Positions 51,955 through 62,397 of a stretch of DNA of 64,000 nucleotides are shown here, piece by piece. The DNA comes from Methanomassiliicoccaceae archaeon COG_1 (GTDB lineage Archaea > Thermoplasmatota > Thermoplasmata > Methanomassiliicoccales > Methanomethylophilaceae). A model generated the notes under the pieces. That model saw only the letters and a list, made by a program, of their open reading frames with translations, made no database searches and was not told the origin of the DNA. Numbering within the stretch: the stretch's first letter is position 1; each line of letters opens with the position of its first letter. Both the position numbers and the translations under genes were made by a program. The DNA lies in NCBI GenBank assembly GCA_028561875.1, contig JAQQTI010000005.1:1-64000 (forward strand), in the 5' to 3' direction.

Positions 51955-54636
51955 ATGAGGAGGGCGAAATCGATTAAGCAGATCTACGACGAGGTCCACG
52001 CCGGCGGCTACGATTGCGTCCTGACGACGGACGCGCCGCTCGCGACCGCATTGAACTCTATGGTCGACACCCCCCGCCTCGGAGGCTTTGCCTTCACCCC
52101 CCGGCAGATTGCGGGGATAGAGTCCTCTCGCGTGCTGAAGCGCGCCGCCATGAACGACCTGGAGGTCATCGGCGCCATATCCGAGGACACCGGCATCAGC
52201 GACCTCCGCTTCATCTACAGCGAGGTCGAGAACATCCGCGAGATCAGGCGGCACACCAAGGAGGTGGAGAAGCACCTCCCGGGGAACCGCGCCCGTGCGG
52301 TGTACCGCTCGTACGCGTCCCTCCCCACCCTCGACTCCGTCATGTCGAATTACGAGGGGGGGGATGCGGACGCGTTCTTCATGTCGAAAGAGGGGAAGGT
52401 CGCCGTCATCGGCATCGAGCTCTTCGATGACCTCGACAAGCACTTCATCCCCGGGCCCGGCAGGTACGACGAGATAGACCTCTTCGACAGGGGGGAGTAC
52501 GAGATCCCCAAGGTGTACGCCGTCGGCAACGACCGGCAGATCGCCGACGCCGCCGTCGCCCTCATAACCGAGGAGACCGCCGAGGACTTCGCCATCGTCC
52601 TCGACTCTGGAGGCCGCATCGCCGACGCCGTCCGCGCCGCACTCTACCGCAACCACATTCCGTTCAAAAACACGCTGGACGTGCGCGATCTGGCGCAGGT
52701 CCGCGACTACATCAACTTCGTCTCCCTCGCCCTCGACTACGACACCCTCCGCGTGAGGGACGTGCGGGAGCTGTTCTCTTCGTACGGGGCGAACTCTACG
52801 TCCGGGCTCAGGTCGAGATGGGACGGCTTCCTCCTCAAGAGGATCGCGGAGGAGGAGAGGATCGGGGACGAGACCACGAGGGCCCTTCTGGACGCCATGG
52901 CGGGCATCAGGGACCTCACGTTCGGGGAGGTCGCCGAAACCATCATGGTGAGGCGCGGCAGGCAGAGGCCGCAGGTGACGATGCTGCTGGACGACATGAA
53001 GGTCATCGGCGACAAGGTCACGCCGAGAAGGCTCGGGTACGTCCGCTACGTCGTCGACAACGTCGAGGACCTCAAGCACAACGAGCAGATCCCCGATGAG
53101 GAGAAGAGGGGCGTCCTCCTCGCCGACTGCAGGAACTCCGTCTACATCGACCGCCCCCTCGTCATCTACATCGGCCTCGACTCCTCGTGGGACGCGACAT
53201 TCCCCGGCAAGGAGTACATAGACATACTGGAGGAGGACGAGCGCAACGCACTCCGCACGAAGATACTCCTGCAGCAGGGCGACCACCGCATATACCTCGT
53301 CAGGCCGGCCACCAACGGGAAGGAGACCAGCCCGAGTCAAACGTTCGAATCCATATACGAGGGGGAGGGGCGCCCAAGGAAAATAGAGAGCTTCCGCGAC
53401 ATCTGCCCGGACGTGACCGAGGGCACATGGCAGCCCGAGAGCGGGGAATCCCGGCTCCGGGGGGAATCCAAACCGCTCGGCCCCGACGAGTATGACGAGA
53501 GGAACTTCTACAAGACCGACTACAACAACCTCGCCGGCTGCCCGATCGGCTACATCTTCAGCAAACTCGTCGAGAGCGAGGACAACGAGTACACCATATT
53601 CGGTAGCCTCCTCCACGACTTCGCCGAGCTTTACCTCTGCTATCCGGATGTCGTCGGGGAGAGGGGAACTGAGCACTACCTAGACATTTTCGGTGCTAAG
53701 TACGCCGGGCTGTCACACGAATGCATGGGGGATATCGACCGCAGCAGGTTCGGAATCTACATGCGCAACATAGAGAGGTACATCGACAGAATCCGCCCGG
53801 CCGGCGGAATCTCCCTCGACGTGCGCAACGGGGACAAGGAGCATCCCAACGAGCTGATGGAGGCCGAGGGGCTGGAGATGTGCTCCTCCCTCGCGGAGTC
53901 GCGCATGGACTACGATGAGGCCCACATGTCGGCCAAGTTCGACTTCGCTTTCGGCGGCAGGGTAGTCGACTACAAGACCGGCAAAGCGAGGTCGCTGCCC
54001 GAAATCGTCGACAAGTTCGACCGGGAGTCCGACCAGATCAAGGATTTCCAGGCGATGATTTACCTTGCGGTTATGAACAACGAGACGCACATCCTGCCCT
54101 GCGAGTTCGACCTGTTCTTCGCCGGCGACAACGACATGCTGTCGACGGACGAAGGGTTCGACATCATGGAGAACCAGAGGACGATTGTGCTCAGCGACAG
54201 GACCCTGCCCGAGCTGCTCGGCGAGATGGACATCGGGGGCAGGCTACCCAAGGGGAAGAATGCTTTCAAGATGAAATCGATGGAGATCATTAGCAGGATA
54301 GGTGAGGGCGTGCTCTCTCCGGGATGGGAGGCGGACCCGGCGAACATCAGGGCCGCGATGGAGATCGCCAAGTCCGATTCGTAGGAAGACGCCGCCAAAT
54401 TCCTCGCGGCGTTCAACAGCCTCATCAAGACCGGAACATTCCATTACGACGGGAAGGTCTACATCCCTTCGGACACCATGGCGAGGTTCGTAGAGGAGCT
54501 GAAGGACCGGCACGACCGCGTCGGGGAGGTCACCGACGTACCGATCTACGACAACGAGCCCGGACCTCTCAGATGCGCCCTGTGCAATTTCCGCACCATA
54601 TGCATCAAAGCCGGGAACGGCGGGGGATTGGAATGA
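51955..54636 (+). CDS. AddB/RecB-like PD-(D/E)XK nuclease with Fe-S cluster, containing an in-frame UAG
   Basis: Read through the UAG at codon 810 the protein is 893 residues; stopping there it is 809. An inactive helicase-like N-terminal ~500 residues leads to the nuclease domain: KFDFAFGGRVVDYKTGK with the Asp and Glu/Asp-x-Lys core. The AddB-type 4Fe-4S site needs four cysteines: one at LAGCPIGY (about 532) and three in CALCNFRTIC, which lie after the UAG (54,562-54,605). Downstream of the UAG 83 codons stay open, and the TGA at 54634-54636 overlaps the AddA ATG by ATGA. Truncation would remove the cluster. Hence UAG is probably read as pyrrolysine, or the gene is a very recent nonsense mutant. 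Confidence 0.82.
54382..54384 (+). other. In-frame UAG codon (candidate pyrrolysine) in the AddB-like gene
   Basis: Sits between SDS and EDAAKF in a surface-helix-like context, codon 810. The reading frame, codon usage and family motifs continue unchanged after it for 83 codons to a TGA coupled to the next start. Confidence 0.7.
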
Positions 54637-57600
54637 GAGACCTCGACGAATCGCAGCAGGCCATCGCCGACGCCCGCGAGGGGATGATCGTCGTCGATGC
54701 CGGGCCCGGTACAGGGAAGACGCGTACCGTCGTCGCCCGCTGCATCAACATCCTGATGAAGGAGGACGTCGGAGCCAACGACGTCGTCATGCTCACCTTC
54801 ATGAAGAATGCCGCGCAGGAGATGCGGGACCGCATGAACCGCGACCTTTCGGAGATGATGGCAAACGGCAAGATCGACGAGACCCAGTACAGGGAGGTCT
54901 CGAAGAAGGCCAAGGGCATGTACATAGGCACGTTTGACGCGTACTGCCTCTCGATCGTCCTGCGCTACCCGGAGAAGCTCAACGAGTACTTCCAATTCGA
55001 GGAGACCCTGACGCACAACGCGATGATCGCCGAGAGCGAGACCGAGAACGAGGTGTACTTCGCCCGCTTCCTCGACCGCTTCATGATGGAGCGTGGGGCG
55101 GAGTACGGCGACGAAGCGGCCCTCCTCGCCGACGACCCTGCGGGGACCTACGGTATAATCTGCCGTCTCATGTCCCTGTGCATAATCCCGCGCGCCGGGG
55201 GAAGATGGTACGGGGAGGGTGAAGACGCCTCCCTGCGCGGGGATGCGGAGAAGCTCGCCAGAGAGCTGCGCGAGAAGTGGAAAAAGAAGTGGAAAGAGAT
55301 GTCCAATTTCACGGGCCATCCCGAGCAGGCGCTGTTCGTCGTGGATTCACCGTCCCCCGAGGTTATCGATTCGGTCGCCAACGACCCCTCGCGCGAGAGG
55401 CTGCTAGCGGCGCTGCACGACGTCTACTGGGAGTTCATCCACCGCTCCATCGTCGACAACCGCCTCACGTTCGGACTGGTCTCCATCTTCGCGTTCATCA
55501 CCCTGGTGATGGAGGGCAGGGACGCACGCACCAGGAACGGCTGCAGATACCTGATTGTCGACGAGTTCCAGGACACCAACAGCAACCAGCTTATGATCTC
55601 CCTGATGATCCTCAAAGAGCCCAATATGTGCGTTGTAGGGGACTGGAAGCAGGGGATCTTCGGTTTCCGCTATGTCTCCGTGGACAACATCACCCGCTTC
55701 GAGGAGCGCATCGAGGGCCTCGGCAGGAAATTCAGGGACGTCGAGTTCGGTTGCGATTTCAAGAACGCGGATTACAGGACCCTGCCGCTGAAGAAGAACT
55801 ACCGCAGCTCGCAGACCATAATCGACGCCGCCTTCAAGGCGCTAGAGGCCTCCGCAGTGAAGGGTGATAAGGTGTCCTCGCCGAACGGCGTAGAGCTCAC
55901 CTCGGCCCGCGAGGAGATCGGCGGGTTCACGCGTTTCGAGACCGTGAGGTGTGACGGCAGGGACGACGAGGTAGAGGAGGTGCTGCGCACCGCCGCGATG
56001 TACGTCGCGGACAAAAGCTGCGAAATATTCGACAGGAACAGCAGGAAATCCCGCCGGGCCAGATACGGGGACATAGCCGTCCTCTGCCGCGGAACCGACA
56101 TGTGCAGAAGGATCTACCGGGCGGCAGTTAAACACGGCATCCCCGCGTACCTGCAAGGGGACGTCGACATCATGAACACACGCGAAGGCAAGCTCGCCCT
56201 CGCATGGCTGAGGTACATCAACAACGACCACGACAAATGGGGATACGTCCCGATACTCGCCGACATGGGATATTCGAAGAAGGAGATCGCCCGCATGTCG
56301 CTGACCAAGGGCGCGGAGGAGCACATAGACATGCCCGCCGTCCTCAGGGAGAACAGGGTCATACTGTCCCGCAAAAGAAGGAGGATCATCGACCTGCTCT
56401 CTTCGATATTCTCGATATACGGCCTCGACAACGACATCACCCAGACGATCATCACCGAGCTGTCCTCGTCCCATCGCTCGAACCTGATGACGATCTCCGA
56501 CATCATCAACACCATCGAGACCGACATAAGGAGGAACACGAAGTACAGCATCGACGGCCACCCGGACGCCGACGCCATGACGATACAGACCGTACACAAG
56601 TCGAAGGGCCTGGAATACCCGATAGTCATCATCCCTGGCGTGGATTCGCGCATCTTTCCGAGCACCCGCGGGGATTCCGACGCCATAACATTCGACCCCC
56701 TGCTCGGCGTCAGGAGCAGGGAAGAGGTCGTGGAGTTCAACGGCTACAAGAAGATCGGCAGGTCATGGCGGACGCAGATCGCTAAGGAATGCATCAAGAA
56801 AAACTACGACGAGGAACGGAGGCTGATGTTCGTCGCGATCTCGAGGGCTATGCAGTACGTCACGATGATCGCCGGGAATGACCCCTCCCAATTCTTCAAG
56901 CACTTCGAGAAAGAGTTCCCGAGCCGCCTCGCGTCACACGGCCCCATAGAAAGGGCTTCGTCCTCCGACCGCGCCCCTGTCGACCGCCCGGAAATCGGCG
57001 GGTACCCCATGCGCCGCAGGAACATCGGCGTCCACGACATCCTGCACTTCGATCCCAAGGGGAGCCACCCAGACGGCCCCGACGAGGTTTCCGGGAGAGG
57101 CATGAAGTACGGCACCGAGGTCCACCGCCTGGCACGGCTTATGGTGGACGGCTACGGAATCGACAGAAGGGACGCCGAGCAATATCCGCAGACCGCTCGC
57201 GTGATGGAGATCGTGAACGGCCTAAGGGAGGAAGGAGCGATACTCTTCTCGGAGATGGAATGCACCCTGCCGATGGACGGCGAGGACTACCTCATCACGC
57301 TCAGGGGCGTCATCGACATGGTGGCCGTGTTCCCGGACAGGGTGGAGGTCCACGACTGGAAGACCGACATCGACACGGAGTACGGGCCGGAGTACAGGAT
57401 GCAGCTGAGTGTCTACGCCCACGCCGTGATAGGACACCTGGAGGCCCAGAACGCGAAGAGGGGCCCCACGGACCGCGTCGATAAAAAGGTCACCTGCGCC
57501 ATAGACTGGCTCTCCATCGACAGAGGGACACAGGAGACGTTCGAGCCTGCCTCGATTGAGGAGATTGCCGACAGGGTCGGCGCATATGCTGAACGTTTCA

Positions 57601-57647
57601 AGCGGGAGCGGCGAGGGGGTTTACCTTATATCAACCGACCCCGTTGA
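54633..57647 (+). CDS. AddA-like UvrD-family helicase-nuclease
   Basis: 1004 residues. Superfamily 1A helicase: Walker A AGPGTGKT near residue 25, motif II IVDEFQDTN, motif III VGDWKQGIFGFR, motif IV KKNYRSS, motif V VHKSKGLEYPIV and motif VI FVAISRA. The C-terminal ~200 residues are a PD-(D/E)XK nuclease (GVIDMVAVFPDRVEVHDWKTD region). With the AddB-like partner it would process double-strand breaks or foreign ends for recombination. ATG overlaps the AddB stop. Ends TGA. Confidence 0.88.
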   Translation: MRDLDESQQAIADAREGMIVVDAGPGTGKTRTVVARCINILMKEDVGANDVVMLTFMKNAAQEMRDRMNRDLSEMMANGKIDETQYREVSKKAKGMYIGTFDAYCLSIVLRYPEKLNEYFQFEETLTHNAMIAESETENEVYFARFLDRFMMERGAEYGDEAALLADDPAGTYGIICRLMSLCIIPRAGGRWYGEGEDASLRGDAEKLARELREKWKKKWKEMSNFTGHPEQALFVVDSPSPEVIDSVANDPSRERLLAALHDVYWEFIHRSIVDNRLTFGLVSIFAFITLVMEGRDARTRNGCRYLIVDEFQDTNSNQLMISLMILKEPNMCVVGDWKQGIFGFRYVSVDNITRFEERIEGLGRKFRDVEFGCDFKNADYRTLPLKKNYRSSQTIIDAAFKALEASAVKGDKVSSPNGVELTSAREEIGGFTRFETVRCDGRDDEVEEVLRTAAMYVADKSCEIFDRNSRKSRRARYGDIAVLCRGTDMCRRIYRAAVKHGIPAYLQGDVDIMNTREGKLALAWLRYINNDHDKWGYVPILADMGYSKKEIARMSLTKGAEEHIDMPAVLRENRVILSRKRRRIIDLLSSIFSIYGLDNDITQTIITELSSSHRSNLMTISDIINTIETDIRRNTKYSIDGHPDADAMTIQTVHKSKGLEYPIVIIPGVDSRIFPSTRGDSDAITFDPLLGVRSREEVVEFNGYKKIGRSWRTQIAKECIKKNYDEERRLMFVAISRAMQYVTMIAGNDPSQFFKHFEKEFPSRLASHGPIERASSSDRAPVDRPEIGGYPMRRRNIGVHDILHFDPKGSHPDGPDEVSGRGMKYGTEVHRLARLMVDGYGIDRRDAEQYPQTARVMEIVNGLREEGAILFSEMECTLPMDGEDYLITLRGVIDMVAVFPDRVEVHDWKTDIDTEYGPEYRMQLSVYAHAVIGHLEAQNAKRGPTDRVDKKVTCAIDWLSIDRGTQETFEPASIEEIADRVGAYAERFKRERRGGLPYINRPR

Positions 57648-57653
57648 CCCCCC

Positions 57654-60236
57654 ATGGAAATCAGCGGGCTGACGTCCCAGGAGGTCTCCGAGAGGAGGGC
57701 CGCCGGCCAATCCAATGATTACGAGAACCAGGCTAGCAGGAGTTACCTCGACATCGTGGCGAAGAACCTGCTTACTCCCTTCAACATCGTCCTGTTCATA
57801 CTCGCCATCGCACTGTACGTCATCAACGACGACCGCACGCAGGGGCTTATCAACGCCTTCTCGGCCTGCGGCGTCATCGTGTTCAACGTACTGATATCAA
57901 CGGTGCAGGAGATCCGCGCCAAGCGCAGGCTCGACAGGATCGCCCTCCTGATGAGGCCGCACGTCGCCGTCGTCCGTGACGGGGAAGAGAGGGAGGTGGA
58001 CCGCGCGGAAATCGTCCTGGGGGACGTCGTGCACCTCCGCCCGGGGGACCAGGCGCAGGTCGACGGGACCGTACTCGAGGAGCGCTCCATGGAGATGGAT
58101 GAGTCCCTCCTCACCGGCGAGTCCAGCACCAGGCGGAAGCGTTACGGCGACGGCGTATATTCCGGGGCGTACTGCGTCGCCGGCGAATGCTGGTTCGAAG
58201 TCACCAAGGTAGGGAAGGACACCTTCTCCGCGGAGATGCTCTCTAACGCCCGCACCTTCAGGAAGAAGAAGACCCCTCTGCAGACCGAGACGAACGCGGT
58301 GACCACCCTGCTCATGGGGCTAGCGTTCGTGTTCCTCGCGATACTCGTAGTCCGCAACGTCGTCTTCGGGAAGCCCCTCGCAGATACCCTCGAGTCCGCG
58401 GTTATCGTCCTCGACATCGTCCCGATCGCCCTGTTCCTGCTCATCACGCTCACCTACATGATCTCCGCCGTGCGGATGGCTGACACCGGCGTCCTCCTGC
58501 AGGACTCCAGCTCGGTGGAGTCCATGAGCCATGTGGACACTGTCTGCATGGACAAGACCGGTACGATCACCACGAACAACCTGGTCTTCGACGACATCTA
58601 CCACTACTCTGACGACCGGGAGCGCACCGAGCGCCTCATCAGGGAGTTCACCGGCACCACCGGCAGCAGGAACCGCACCGTGGAGGCCATCGCGAAGAGG
58701 TTCGGCTCGGAGGAATGCTATGCGGTCGACGAGGTGCAGTTCACCTCCGAGCGCAAGTACAGCGCCGTGCGCGTGAGGAGCGGGAGCGGATACGATACCA
58801 TAGTGATGGGGGCATGGTCCGCCCTGCGCCCGAGGGTGGGGGACCCCCTCGGGGTCGACGACACCCTTCGCCTGTTATCCGAGAGCGGCCGCCGCTCGGT
58901 AGTGCTCTGCTCGGGCGGCGACACCCCCCTACATGAGGGAGACGAGCCGACCTTGCCGGAGCTGGAGGTGCTGGCAGTCATCGCCATCACCGACGAGGTC
59001 CGTCCGGACTGCCAGGAGATCCTCCAGAGCTTCTCTGACCACGGCATGGACGTGAAGGTCATCTCCGGCGACGACCCCGACGCCGTCGCCTCGCTCTTCC
59101 GCCTCGCCGGCATCAGGGGCGATATGAGCACGGTGTCCGGCGACCAGCTCGAGACCCTCGACGAGAGGGAGTATTCCGAGACGGTATGCAAGACGAAGAT
59201 CTTCGGCCGCATGAAACCGGAGCAGAAGGAGCGCGTCATAGACGCCCTACGCCGTGAGAGGAGGTACGTCGCCTACGTCGGCGACGGCATCAACGACGTG
59301 CGCTCGATCAAGAAGGCGAACGTGGGCGTCTCGGTTCAGAGCGGTGCCGGCGCGGCGAGAGGAGTGGCGGACATGGTCCTCATGAACGACGATTTCAAGG
59401 CCCTCCCCAAGGCGATCATCGAGGGCAAGAGGACGGTCAGCGGGATGCGTGACATCCTGCGCCTCTACCTTACGAGGAACTTCGTCCTCGCCTTCCTCGT
59501 GCTCGTCCTGCTCATCGTGCTGTGGAAGTCCCCTATGATGCCTATTCAGAACACGCTCTACGCTCTGCTCACCGTGTCCATCGCGTCCTTCCTCCTGGCA
59601 TTGTGGGCGAAGCCGTCGGAGAACAGCGACCTCGTCCTGCCGAATGTCATGAGGTACGTGGTGCCGGCGTCGCTCGCCACAGTCTGCTTCGGTTTCCTCG
59701 TCTACGGCGTGGTGTGGGGGATCACCGATATGGGCCTCCTAGACCTGACCGACGTCTACAACGACACCATACGCCCTATGAACGAGATCGGGAGATGGAA
59801 CGACCATGCCCCCGAGTGGTCCGAGAACAGGTCGTTCCTGGACAACATAGGCGCCGATGCGAACGAGATCAACGCCCGCAACTTCATGCTGCTTTTCCTG
59901 ATAATGGCCGGCATATCGCAGCTGCTCGTGCTCTTCCCGCCCTCGAAGAATCCGTCTCCGGATGACGGAAGAGGGCGCGACGTAAAGCCGTTCCTCCTCG
60001 CGCTGCTCCTGTTCGGCCTCCTCATCGGCCTGTACGCCCTGCCCAAGATATGTGTCGGAATTACCCAATTGATCCCCATCCCGTGGGGATACTGGGCGCC
60101 GATGGCACTCCTTGTCGCGGCCTGGATGTGTATCATCCGCTGGCTGATGCGTTGGAGGAGGCTCGACGTAATCTCGGACAGGGTGGAATCGGCGCTGCGG
60201 AACCACATGGCGAAAGAGCTCGATAAGGAGTCATGA
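57654..60236 (+). CDS. CtpE-like cation-transporting P-type ATPase
   Basis: 860 residues. N-terminal GLTSQEVSERRAAGQSNDY, IQEIRAKR-like segment TVQEIRAKRRLDRIALL, actuator loop LLTGES, phosphorylation motif DKTGTIT, and hinge GDGINDVRSI; about ten membrane segments. It most resembles the CtpE subgroup implicated in Ca2+ movement, which would fit calcium-binding dockerin modules elsewhere, but substrate is inferred. Own promoter CTTATATC (about 57627-57634) gives a leaderless ATG at 57654. Convergent 6-base overlap with the next gene. Confidence 0.88.
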   Translation: MEISGLTSQEVSERRAAGQSNDYENQASRSYLDIVAKNLLTPFNIVLFILAIALYVINDDRTQGLINAFSACGVIVFNVLISTVQEIRAKRRLDRIALLMRPHVAVVRDGEEREVDRAEIVLGDVVHLRPGDQAQVDGTVLEERSMEMDESLLTGESSTRRKRYGDGVYSGAYCVAGECWFEVTKVGKDTFSAEMLSNARTFRKKKTPLQTETNAVTTLLMGLAFVFLAILVVRNVVFGKPLADTLESAVIVLDIVPIALFLLITLTYMISAVRMADTGVLLQDSSSVESMSHVDTVCMDKTGTITTNNLVFDDIYHYSDDRERTERLIREFTGTTGSRNRTVEAIAKRFGSEECYAVDEVQFTSERKYSAVRVRSGSGYDTIVMGAWSALRPRVGDPLGVDDTLRLLSESGRRSVVLCSGGDTPLHEGDEPTLPELEVLAVIAITDEVRPDCQEILQSFSDHGMDVKVISGDDPDAVASLFRLAGIRGDMSTVSGDQLETLDEREYSETVCKTKIFGRMKPEQKERVIDALRRERRYVAYVGDGINDVRSIKKANVGVSVQSGAGAARGVADMVLMNDDFKALPKAIIEGKRTVSGMRDILRLYLTRNFVLAFLVLVLLIVLWKSPMMPIQNTLYALLTVSIASFLLALWAKPSENSDLVLPNVMRYVVPASLATVCFGFLVYGVVWGITDMGLLDLTDVYNDTIRPMNEIGRWNDHAPEWSENRSFLDNIGADANEINARNFMLLFLIMAGISQLLVLFPPSKNPSPDDGRGRDVKPFLLALLLFGLLIGLYALPKICVGITQLIPIPWGYWAPMALLVAAWMCIIRWLMRWRRLDVISDRVESALRNHMAKELDKES

Positions 60237-60908
60237 GCGGTAGGCGGGATGGCGCCTCTTATCCACCCTCATCGGCTCGTATAGCCCGTCACGGTACATC
60301 TTCACCATGAGATGGGAGGCGACCCTCGCGTCGGATAGGGCGCGATGGCCCTGCTTTCCCCTGATTCCCGCTGGGTCCTCGTCCTTGAGTATGTGCCGGT
60401 AGGCGTAATCCAGCTTGGGATAGCGGAACCCCATGGCACTCTCCACCCGCTCGTCCATCTGATGCAGCCTGCACGCGTCGGCGGCGGCGAACATGATGTC
60501 GTCGCATTCGAGGAAGAAGCCGGAAGGTATCCCCCATGGCTCCCGATAGAGGAAGCGGTCGAGGTCGAACTGCATGTTGTACGCGGTGAGGCACTTCCCA
60601 CGTATGACCCCCATTACTTCGGACTTCACCTCCTGGAACGGCTTCGCTGCGGCCACCGCCTCGACGGTGAGATCGGTGTTCTCGAAGATCCAAGAATGGC
60701 ACATCTCCTCGCTCCAGCCGGTGATGTCGTAGCCGACTATGCTCGAGTATAAGTCGGCGACCCTGCCGGTGGAGAGCACTACCTCGCAGATCCCTACGTC
60801 GACGACGGCGTCCCGCGGGCCGCCCTCTAGGCCGGTGGTCTCGGTGTCCAGCACGAGGATCCTGTCCGGACCATCGTTGGTGAATCCGTCGAGGTTGAAG
60901 GTGGTCAT
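60231..60908 (-). CDS. DEDDh 3'-5' exonuclease (DnaQ-like)
   Basis: 225 residues. All catalytic motifs are present: I VLDTETTG (Asp, Glu), II AYNMQFDLDRF (Asp), III GHRALSDARVA (His, Asp). Degrades DNA or RNA 3' ends in repair or turnover. Unlike its inactive paralogue at 47603-48178. A/T-rich box near 60926-60935 precedes ATG 60908. Confidence 0.88.
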   Translation of the reverse strand: MTTFNLDGFTNDGPDRILVLDTETTGLEGGPRDAVVDVGICEVVLSTGRVADLYSSIVGYDITGWSEEMCHSWIFENTDLTVEAVAAAKPFQEVKSEVMGVIRGKCLTAYNMQFDLDRFLYREPWGIPSGFFLECDDIMFAAADACRLHQMDERVESAMGFRYPKLDYAYRHILKDEDPAGIRGKQGHRALSDARVASHLMVKMYRDGLYEPMRVDKRRHPAYRS

Positions 60909-61368
60909 TGCCCGCGGCTACCGCGTCATCTGTAATCAATCCTCGCACGAGGGGCGGAGGCGCCGGGATGATCGCAAAGACCGCGCTGCACGGCTTCGTC
61001 ATCCGCTGCAAAGGCTCCGGCATGTTTAAGGCGGGCTCTGCGCATCAAACCTGTCGCATCTGGTGCCCTCCCTTGAGACCTCTGGACGACGAAGCCCTGG
61101 CACTGCGTCCGGGAATCGGCCTGAGGATCGGCCCTGACTCTGGCATTGATGGCCGCCGTTCCGCAACGTGCGAGACCATGTTTATTACCGTCTTCGTCCA
61201 TGGCGGAGCATGTCACGGGCGAAGCACGCCGACAGGGCCGTACGGGGACACGGAGGATTCGCCGGCGGGAGCTGCGCCACCTCACGCACACTCGGCCGCC
61301 ACCGGCCGGTTGATGGGACGAATCCCCTCTGGCGGGATGAACCTCCCGGCAGAGGAGGTGCTCGGCGA
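60909..61368. other. Intergenic region plus CobQ-paralogue run-on (antisense)
   Basis: The left part holds the DEDDh exonuclease promoter. 60,960-61,280 shows no credible gene. 61,282-61,368 lies in the antisense run-on of the CobQ paralogue and contains the ribosome-binding site of the small sulfur-carrier-like gene. Confidence 0.35.
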
Positions 61369-62397
61369 ATGGGCTTCAGGCTCGAATGCGAGGGGAAGGG
61401 GTGGGAATCGCCGGCGGGAACCACACCGTCCGAGGCGGCACGCGGCGCGGGTCTCAACCCTGAGGCGTTCGTATTCATAGTGGATGGGATGCCGATCCCT
61501 ATGGATTCGCCCATCGGCGATGGGGTCGTGGTTAAGGCGATCCGGGTCGCCTCGGGCGGATGAAATTTCATCGAATCTCGAGAAGTCCAGACCAGTCTCC
61601 TCTGCCGAGGCGATCAGTTCGTCGAGGTTCCTCACGAACCCCTCTTGGATGCTGCCCGAACCGATCCCCCCGCCCTTCGAAGACAGGCTGTCCTCTTCCG
61701 GGAAGCGGAGATGATTGTACGGCACGATTCCCAAGCACTCCATGCCGGTGAGCTCCTCTACCTTCTTTATTCCGCTCCCCAGGATGGAGGCGTCACCGCG
61801 GAACCTGTTTATGACGAAACCTCTCATAAGCGGACGCACGTCCTCGGGCATCAGCAGCCATGTGCCGTAAACGGCGGCGAACACGCCGCCCCTCTCGATG
61901 TCCCCGATGAGGACGGCCGGCACACCGCGAGCACGCATCAGGCCGATGTTCGCCATATCGGCTTCCATGAGGTTCAGCTCCACCGGGGACCCGGAACCCT
62001 CGCACACGACGCGGTCGTAGTCCCTGCAGAGCAGGTCGTACGATTCGCATACCCTGTCCATGACCTCGTCCTTCGGAATCGAGGTGCCAGGGCCGACATG
62101 CATGAAGAGCTCGCCGCGGAGCATGACCTGCATCCTGCCGCCTCCCAACGGCTTGACGAGGACGGGGTTCATGTCTGCCGTCGGCTCTATGCCGCAGGCC
62201 CAGGCCTGGAAGGCCTGCCCCATGCCAATCTCCCTCCCGTCAGCGGTGACGTACGAGTTCAGGGAGAGGTTGGAGGCCTTGAACGGGACGACCCTCTTAC
62301 CCCCCTTGGCGAGATACCGGCAGTATGCCGCGTTGAGGGTGGTCTTCCCAGCGCCGGAGGACGTGCCCAGGAACAGCAAGGAACTCGTTCCCCCCAC
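61282..62397 (-). CDS. Half-length CobQ paralogue (ATPase half only)
   Basis: Residues 1-~285 match the N-terminal dethiobiotin-synthetase-like half of cobyric acid synthase: P-loop LGTSSGAGKTT, then FKASNLSLNSYV, CEGSGSPVELNL and GDIERGGVFAAVYG. The C-terminal glutaminase half with its Cys nucleophile is missing. The last ~85 residues are run-on antisense to the sulfur-carrier-like gene. GTG 62397 overlaps the full CobQ gene, so the two are co-translated. May amidate using ammonia from the neighbour, or act on another corrinoid or tetrapyrrole (inference). Confidence 0.78.
   Translation of the reverse strand: MGGTSSLLFLGTSSGAGKTTLNAAYCRYLAKGGKRVVPFKASNLSLNSYVTADGREIGMGQAFQAWACGIEPTADMNPVLVKPLGGGRMQVMLRGELFMHVGPGTSIPKDEVMDRVCESYDLLCRDYDRVVCEGSGSPVELNLMEADMANIGLMRARGVPAVLIGDIERGGVFAAVYGTWLLMPEDVRPLMRGFVINRFRGDASILGSGIKKVEELTGMECLGIVPYNHLRFPEEDSLSSKGGGIGSGSIQEGFVRNLDELIASAEETGLDFSRFDEISSARGDPDRLNHDPIADGRIHRDRHPIHYEYERLRVETRAACRLGRCGSRRRFPPLPLAFEPEAHSPSTSSAGRFIPPEGIRPINRPVAAECA
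61369..61563 (+). CDS. Small ubiquitin-like sulfur carrier (MoaD/ThiS/SAMP-like)
   Basis: 64 residues ending in VASGG, the C-terminal Gly-Gly that MoaD/ThiS/SAMP proteins need for adenylation and thiocarboxylation. Contains the ThiS-like pattern FIVDGMPIPMDSPIGDGVVV before the end (strand-loop-strand near the tail). ATG 61369 has a good Shine-Dalgarno (GGAGGTG, 61354-61360). Antisense to the run-on tail of the CobQ paralogue. Likely a sulfur donor for cofactor or tRNA thiolation, or a protein modifier. Confidence 0.65.
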   Translation: MGFRLECEGKGWESPAGTTPSEAARGAGLNPEAFVFIVDGMPIPMDSPIGDGVVVKAIRVASGG

